From assembly GCA_046289975.1 (NCBI GenBank), contig JBKBUQ010000104.1:1-10190 (forward strand): 10,190 nucleotides of DNA, written 5' to 3'. A program made the position numbers and the translations under genes. The notes under the pieces were generated by a model. It ran no database searches. It had not been told where the DNA came from and saw nothing but the letters and a program-made list of their open reading frames with translations. Each line of letters begins with the position of its first letter. Within the stretch, counting starts at the first letter, position 1. This document shows, in pieces, positions 6,497-10,190 of this stretch. The DNA is from UBA2798 sp046289975 (lineage in GTDB: Bacteria > Bacteroidota > Bacteroidia > Flavobacteriales_D > UBA2798).

Positions 6497-7717
6497 TTAG
6501 TTTCCGTTAACTTTTCCTTGTTTTTCCTTTTGAGAACCTTCAAATAAAGGGAAATGAAGGAGTTTACATTCGAGAGGACCGTTATACAGGGTAATTTTCT
6601 GATCGGCTTTTAACCCGATTTTCTTAATAGCCTCCGTATTTGAGCTGATTAGCCAAGCATCACAACCGGTGAACTTCTTTTTGAATTCATCCCCAATTGC
6701 CTTGTAAAAATTCTCAAGTTCGGGTTCGTTATCCAGCCTTTCACCATAAGGGGGATTTATCATTACTAGTGCTGCTTCATTATCGGGACGCTGGAAATCA
6801 AAGAAATCGCGAACGGCAAACTTTAGTTGATTGCAACGAATCAAATGGGCATTGCGCTCACATTTATCGATGTTTTCACTTAGGATATCGCTGCCAATAA
6901 TCAGGTGAGGCGGTTGTTTGAGGATCTTTTCTCTTGCCTCATCTTTAATCCTGTTCCAAAGGCTTTCGTCGTAATTGTTCCAGTTCATAAATCCAAAACG
7001 CCTTCTGTACCAGCCTGCGGGAATTTTCATTGCAATCATTGCTGCTTCAATGGGTAATGTTCCGCTTCCGCACATCGGATCGATAAATGTTTTTTCTCCC
7101 TTCCATCCGCTAAACATGATCATTCCTGCTGCAAGAATTTCATTGAGCGGAGCCTGACTTTGACGCTGACGGTATCCTCGTTTAAACAGTGGCTCTCCGC
7201 TGCTGTCGAATGATAGTGTGACTTCCTGTTTAAAAATATGGATGTTGATACGGAACTGCGGATTTTCCTTGTCGACACTCGGACGACGACCTTCTACTTT
7301 TCTGAATCGGTCAACAATGGCGTCTTTCAGTTTGAGTGCAGCGAACTGACTGTGTGTAAAAAAATCTGAGTTAATCGAATGGTGAATCGCAAAGGAATCA
7401 TTACAGGAAAAATAATTTTCCCATTCAACCTTCATCGCTTTTTCATACAAGTCTTCCGGATCTTCAGCTTTGAACGTTTCAATTGGAACCAAAACAGCGA
7501 GCGCAGTACGCGAATGGAGATTGACTTTGTACATCAATTCATCATCGCCTGTATAGGAAACTGCTCTGTTTAATACAAGTACATCTGCCCCCCCTAATTC
7601 ACGAATTTCGTCAGCCAGCAATTCTTCAAGACCATGATAAGTCTTTGCAATCTGCTGGTAAAAGGAATCATCGTGCAGCTCCTTTTCCTTATTTTCGTTT
7701 CTTTCTGTGCTTTCCAT
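6497..7717 (-). CDS. THUMP-domain class I SAM-dependent rRNA methyltransferase (RlmL N-terminal/YpsC-like)
   Basis: A 406-residue enzyme expected to methylate the exocyclic N2 of a guanine in 23S rRNA with S-adenosylmethionine. An N-terminal THUMP RNA-binding region spans about 55-170 and an UPF0020-type methyltransferase domain about 180-390. The SAM-binding motif FIDPMCGSGTLPIEAAM lies at 211-227, an acidic motif GSD at 265-267, and the catalytic NPPYGERL at 321-328, typical of N2-guanine methylation. The length fits single-domain bacterial homologues rather than the fused RlmKL of gammaproteobacteria. The frame stays open for 71 codons upstream, but that stretch lies inside the TPR gene and does not resemble THUMP proteins. 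I therefore chose the ATG at 7717, which overlaps the end of the TPR gene by 29 bases and suggests translational coupling. The C-terminal tail is Lys-rich. The family is near certain; the exact target guanine is not shown. Confidence 0.92.
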   Translation of the reverse strand: MESTERNENKEKELHDDSFYQQIAKTYHGLEELLADEIRELGGADVLVLNRAVSYTGDDELMYKVNLHSRTALAVLVPIETFKAEDPEDLYEKAMKVEWENYFSCNDSFAIHHSINSDFFTHSQFAALKLKDAIVDRFRKVEGRRPSVDKENPQFRINIHIFKQEVTLSFDSSGEPLFKRGYRQRQSQAPLNEILAAGMIMFSGWKGEKTFIDPMCGSGTLPIEAAMIAMKIPAGWYRRRFGFMNWNNYDESLWNRIKDEAREKILKQPPHLIIGSDILSENIDKCERNAHLIRCNQLKFAVRDFFDFQRPDNEAALVMINPPYGERLDNEPELENFYKAIGDEFKKKFTGCDAWLISSNTEAIKKIGLKADQKITLYNGPLECKLLHFPLFEGSQKEKQGKVNGN

Positions 7718-9038
7718 TGCAGATTTTATTGATGTTTTTTGGGATATCTTTTTTACCCATTTTACGAGCCATTTCGCAGTCGGAACAACCGTCTTCGAAC
7801 TGTTGAATTTCCAAATGACATAAACAACGCAGATAATATCCTTCTGCATCAGCCGATTCCTTGCGAAGATACTTATCCAGATCACGAATTGCTGCAGAAG
7901 GGTTGCCGAGTGCATAATGGCAAATCGCACGATTGTATCTGTAATCGGAATTTTCTTCGCGATTGAGTGCTTCGTTGTAATCGATTAATGCTCCCGAATA
8001 ATCCTGTTGCGCATATTTACCATTACCCCGGTTAAACCACGCTTCTGCATCTTCCGGAATGCATTTTAGGTATTCATCCAAAGCTTTTACAGACCCATCA
8101 TAATCACTTAATTCGTAAAGTGCAATTCCCATTTGGTGCCATGCATCAGCAAAGGAGGTATCGATTGATAATACGTCCTTGTAATCTGCAATTGCAAGTT
8201 CAAACTGATCCATTTCTATCATCAGATTTCCCCGTTCGAAATAGGCGTTTGCATCATCCGGATCACTAGTGATTATTCTATTGTATTGACCAAGCGCTTC
8301 ATAGTATTTGTTGGTCCGTTCATAAAGAAGCGCACGGGTAAAATAAATGGCCTTCTCTGTTGAATCAATCCTTTGAGCATTATCAAGAACAACTGCTGCT
8401 CTGTCGAAATGCCCTTCGCGGATGAGTAACATTGCATCAGTAAGAATTACATCCAGGTTTTGTGCATGATTTCTTTGCATTATTTCCAGCTGCTCTCTGC
8501 ATTCAGAGGTTTTGTCCTGCGAAATCCAAATATCGCATAACCTTAACCGGGCTGCTAAATGATCAGGCGCGATTTTTAGTAAATGCAAATACTGCTTTTC
8601 TGCTTTATCCAATTCCCGCTCACCAAACCAAACTTCACCTTTATTGTACAGTGCAATGGTGTCGGCTGCATTTATTTTAAGGGCACGATCCAGATAATGC
8701 AAACTGGAATCGATTTCCCCAACGAAATAATGCATTCCGGCCATCTTTCGAAATCCTGTTCCTTCATTGGGAAAAAGAAAAATATACCGACGCAAATCAA
8801 TCTCAGCAGAATCGATTTCATCAAGTTTTAGAAATAGATCGGCTCGCAGAAGGAGAAATTCACCGCGGTCGGGACAACTTTTCAAGGCGGTATTGCACAA
8901 GGATAATGCAGTTTTCCATTCACCTTTTACAGCCCGCTCTTCAATTCCGGGAAATTGGGATATGACTTTATCGCAAGGTTGAACCTGTGCTTGTAACAGG
9001 TTGTTAATCAGGAAAAATACAAGAAGGAATCCTCTCAT
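7689..9038 (-). CDS. Secreted TPR-repeat protein
   Basis: A 449-residue protein beginning with a signal peptide (MRGFLLVFFLINNLLQAQ, residues 1-18) and then built almost wholly of tetratricopeptide repeats, about eleven units of roughly 34 residues from about residue 29 to 425. Clear units include ADTIALYNKGEVWFGERELD (125-144), DDANAYFERGNLMIEMDQFE (261-280), ADAWHQMGIALYELSDYD (297-314), AEAWFNRGNGKYAQQDYS (331-348) and DYRYNRAICHYALGNPS (365-381). TPR arrays bind proteins, so this is probably a periplasmic scaffold or adaptor with an unknown partner. The C-terminus has a CxxC (418-421) and a basic tail (GKHRKKRK). A TTG three codons upstream (9047) is also in frame, but ATG at 9038 gives a better signal peptide. 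It is the first gene of the minus-strand cluster, and its end overlaps the methyltransferase gene. Confidence 0.88.
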   Translation of the reverse strand: MRGFLLVFFLINNLLQAQVQPCDKVISQFPGIEERAVKGEWKTALSLCNTALKSCPDRGEFLLLRADLFLKLDEIDSAEIDLRRYIFLFPNEGTGFRKMAGMHYFVGEIDSSLHYLDRALKINAADTIALYNKGEVWFGERELDKAEKQYLHLLKIAPDHLAARLRLCDIWISQDKTSECREQLEIMQRNHAQNLDVILTDAMLLIREGHFDRAAVVLDNAQRIDSTEKAIYFTRALLYERTNKYYEALGQYNRIITSDPDDANAYFERGNLMIEMDQFELAIADYKDVLSIDTSFADAWHQMGIALYELSDYDGSVKALDEYLKCIPEDAEAWFNRGNGKYAQQDYSGALIDYNEALNREENSDYRYNRAICHYALGNPSAAIRDLDKYLRKESADAEGYYLRCLCHLEIQQFEDGCSDCEMARKMGKKDIPKNINKICNGKHRKKRK

Positions 9039-9044
9039 GGCCGG

Positions 9045-9052
9045 CAAAAATA
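9045..9052 (-). promoter_or_regulatory. Candidate Bacteroidota -7 element before the TPR gene
   Basis: On the minus strand TATTTTTG matches the Bacteroidota -7 consensus TAnnTTTG exactly. It ends six bases before the ATG, so a start site here would give an almost leaderless mRNA. The only -33 candidate is a weak TTTA about 18 bases upstream. A chance match in AT-rich sequence is quite possible. Confidence 0.25.
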
Positions 9053-9157
9053 CGGCTTTCCTGCGGTAAACGTGTTTTTAGGGTGAATCGTGTGTAAAAA
9101 AACAATGCGTAATCCGAATTTTCCCTTGTTGATATCCATTTTCCCTATTGATCTGTG

Positions 9158-9173
9158 GAAAAAATGTTTTTTC
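9158..9173. repeat. 16-base inverted repeat in the divergent spacer
   Basis: GAAAAAA and TTTTTTC flank a central TG, a perfect seven-base dyad in the spacer between the TPR gene and the SUI1-like gene. It lies about 50 bases before the ATG of the latter. It could be an operator, a bent AT-rich stretch or a fortuitous A/T run. It is too AT-rich and wrongly placed for a convincing terminator. Confidence 0.35.
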
Positions 9174-9224
9174 TCAATGAGTCTGAACCTATTGAATTAC
9201 GATTTTTAGACAAAACATAGAAGC

Positions 9225-9569
9225 ATGTCGAAAAGCAAAAAGGGCAGGGTAGATGTGGTTTATTCAACCAATCCTGATTTTATGTATCAATACTCTCAAA
9301 ATGAAGAGCAGGAAACCCTTGCACCTAATCAGCAGGAGTTGAGAATCAGTTTGGACCGAAAACAAAGAGCAGGGAAACCGGTTACACTCGTTGCGGGATT
9401 TATTGGCAAAACGGAAGATCTGGAAGCTCTTGGAAAAATGCTGAAGGCGAAATGCGGTGTTGGCGGAAGTGTGAAAGACGGAGAAATCCTTGTTCAGGGC
9501 GACCACCGCGCAAAAGTGATGGAATTGCTCAAAAAGGAAGGGTATAAAATGAAGCAGGTTGGCGGATGA
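9225..9569 (+). CDS. SUI1/eIF1-like translation initiation factor (YciH family)
   Basis: A 114-residue cytoplasmic protein of the SUI1/YciH family, whose eukaryotic member eIF1 guards start-codon selection. Bacterial YciH proteins are thought to influence initiation fidelity, but they are not essential where tested. A variable polar N-terminus (1-38) is followed by the SUI1 domain at about 39-112. Diagnostic segments are PVTLVAGF at 52-59, LGKMLKAKCGVGGSVKDGEI at 69-88, VQGDHR at 90-95 and the closing GYKMKQVGG at 106-114. The length and domain placement are normal. The ATG at 9225 has no Shine-Dalgarno sequence. The stop overlaps the ATG of the next gene as ATGA (9566-9569), so the lipoprotein is probably translated from the same message. 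That pairing has no obvious functional logic and may only reflect compaction. Confidence 0.93.
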   Translation: MSKSKKGRVDVVYSTNPDFMYQYSQNEEQETLAPNQQELRISLDRKQRAGKPVTLVAGFIGKTEDLEALGKMLKAKCGVGGSVKDGEILVQGDHRAKVMELLKKEGYKMKQVGG

Positions 9570-10190
9570 ATAAGGTAGTTTATCCTTTTCTGTTTGTTCT
9601 TTTTTTGTTTTCCTGCTCGTCGGATGATTCCTGTGAAGAAGGTGATCCCTCTTGCGAACAAGTTGTTTTTGATTCATTGGCCTATTATGATTCAGTGTAT
9701 ACACCTGTTCGTTTTACTGTAGATACCTTTTTCAGAAATAGATGTAACAGGAAAGAATTTAATGGAAATGTACTTATTGCCATTCATGGCCATATTGTTA
9801 TTCAGCAGTCCTACGGTGCAACAAGCCCGGGCGGCAATGATTCATTAAACCTGAACCATCGCTTTCAATTAGCTTCTGGAAGTAAGCCATTTACTGCAGC
9901 AGCAATTTTATTGTTGCGCGATCAGAGTAAATTATCCTTAGATGATACTATTAGCAAGTATTTGGATAGTCTTCCTTATCCCGGAATTACTATTCGAATG
10001 CTGTTGAATCACAGAGGCGGATTGTCGAATTACAATTATTTTGCGGATGAATTCTGGCCCGACAAATCCAAGCCAATATGCAACGATGGTGTATTGAAGA
10101 TTTTACGTGAGCAGCAACCCAAAGCCTATTATCCTCCCAATACTAAATTTGATTATTCAAACACCGGTTACGCATTACTGGCAAGCATAG
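9566..10190 (+). CDS. Lipoprotein of the beta-lactamase/serine hydrolase family, 3' end beyond the window
   Basis: The first 208 codons of a protein in the class C beta-lactamase-like/penicillin-binding family. Residues 1-16 are a lipoprotein signal peptide ending in the lipobox LFSC, with Cys17 the lipidated residue. The next residues are SSDDSCEEGD. An acidic stretch just after the Cys resembles the Bacteroidota lipoprotein export signal, so the protein may be carried to the outer face of the outer membrane. The catalytic Ser-x-x-Lys is SGSK at 104-107 within FQLASGSKPFTAAAIL. The second motif Tyr-x-Asn is YSN at 197-199. The third motif (Lys/His-Ser/Thr-Gly) should lie beyond the right edge. 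Members include D-alanyl-D-alanine carboxypeptidases, esterases and peptidases, so beta-lactam hydrolysis should not be assumed. The start codon overlaps the SUI1-like gene's stop by four bases. The family is firm; the substrate is unknown. Confidence 0.9.
   Translation, partial: MNKVVYPFLFVLFLFSCSSDDSCEEGDPSCEQVVFDSLAYYDSVYTPVRFTVDTFFRNRCNRKEFNGNVLIAIHGHIVIQQSYGATSPGGNDSLNLNHRFQLASGSKPFTAAAILLLRDQSKLSLDDTISKYLDSLPYPGITIRMLLNHRGGLSNYNYFADEFWPDKSKPICNDGVLKILREQQPKAYYPPNTKFDYSNTGYALLASI

Noticed and set aside
7718..7930. Open 71-codon upstream extension of the methyltransferase
   Set aside because: It lies entirely inside the TPR coding sequence and its translation does not resemble a THUMP protein N-terminus; the ATG at 7717 gives a normal length.
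9264..9704. 146-codon minus-strand frame opposite the SUI1-like and lipoprotein genes
   Set aside because: It is antisense to two well-supported genes, is rich in residues expected from a complementary frame, and has no recognisable domain.
1..10190. Mobile element, defence system, CRISPR array or tRNA
   Set aside because: No transposase, integrase, nuclease, phage protein, regularly spaced repeat or cloverleaf pattern could be recognised on either strand.

Overview
The window looks like a chromosomal housekeeping stretch from a member of the Bacteroidota (Bacteroidetes). The protein types support this: a DUF1573 protein with a TSCGC motif, a DUF4159 protein, a Cache-like/SpoIIE-type phosphatase, a secreted TPR protein, and a lipoprotein whose acidic residues follow the lipidated Cys (CSSDD). 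So do the low-to-moderate GC content, the near absence of Shine-Dalgarno sequences and the compact gene packing. I see no RNA gene, insertion sequence, CRISPR array or phage gene. No gene looks foreign in base composition.

Layout from left to right. A truncated secreted protein of unknown function (1-392, minus) is divergent from a lactate/malate dehydrogenase family protein (427-1422, plus, GTG start). That gene converges, with one base between the stops, on a secreted DUF4159 protein (1424-2086, minus). A 132-base divergent spacer leads to an YqgE/AlgH family protein (2219-2800, plus), which has the only clear Shine-Dalgarno sequence in the window. It abuts tail-to-tail, with no gap, the last gene of a minus-strand cluster. 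Read 5' to 3', that cluster is: a secreted TPR-repeat protein (9038-7689), a THUMP-domain 23S rRNA methyltransferase-like protein (7717-6497, overlapping the TPR gene by 29 bases), a membrane sensor/SpoIIE-type phosphatase (6415-4919, TTG start) and a large secreted DUF1573 protein (4906-2801, 12 bases downstream). Divergent from the cluster is a plus-strand pair: an SUI1/YciH-like translation factor (9225-9569), joined by an ATGA overlap to a lipoprotein of the beta-lactamase/serine hydrolase family (from 9566, running off the right edge).

Most of these genes are conserved families with ordinary neighbours, and I see no clear defence or mobile system. The most notable object is the DUF1573 protein. 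Behind its DUF1573 domain it carries what look like four diverged copies of a module of about 100 residues. The last copies resemble OmpA-like peptidoglycan-binding domains but lack the canonical binding Asp. It is probably co-transcribed with the SpoIIE-type phosphatase, so a sensor-to-envelope connection is possible, but that is inference. Other points worth checking are the unusual coenzyme-binding residue in the dehydrogenase, a five-codon minigene overlapping its GTG start, and a duplicated A8 tract inside the DUF1573 gene.
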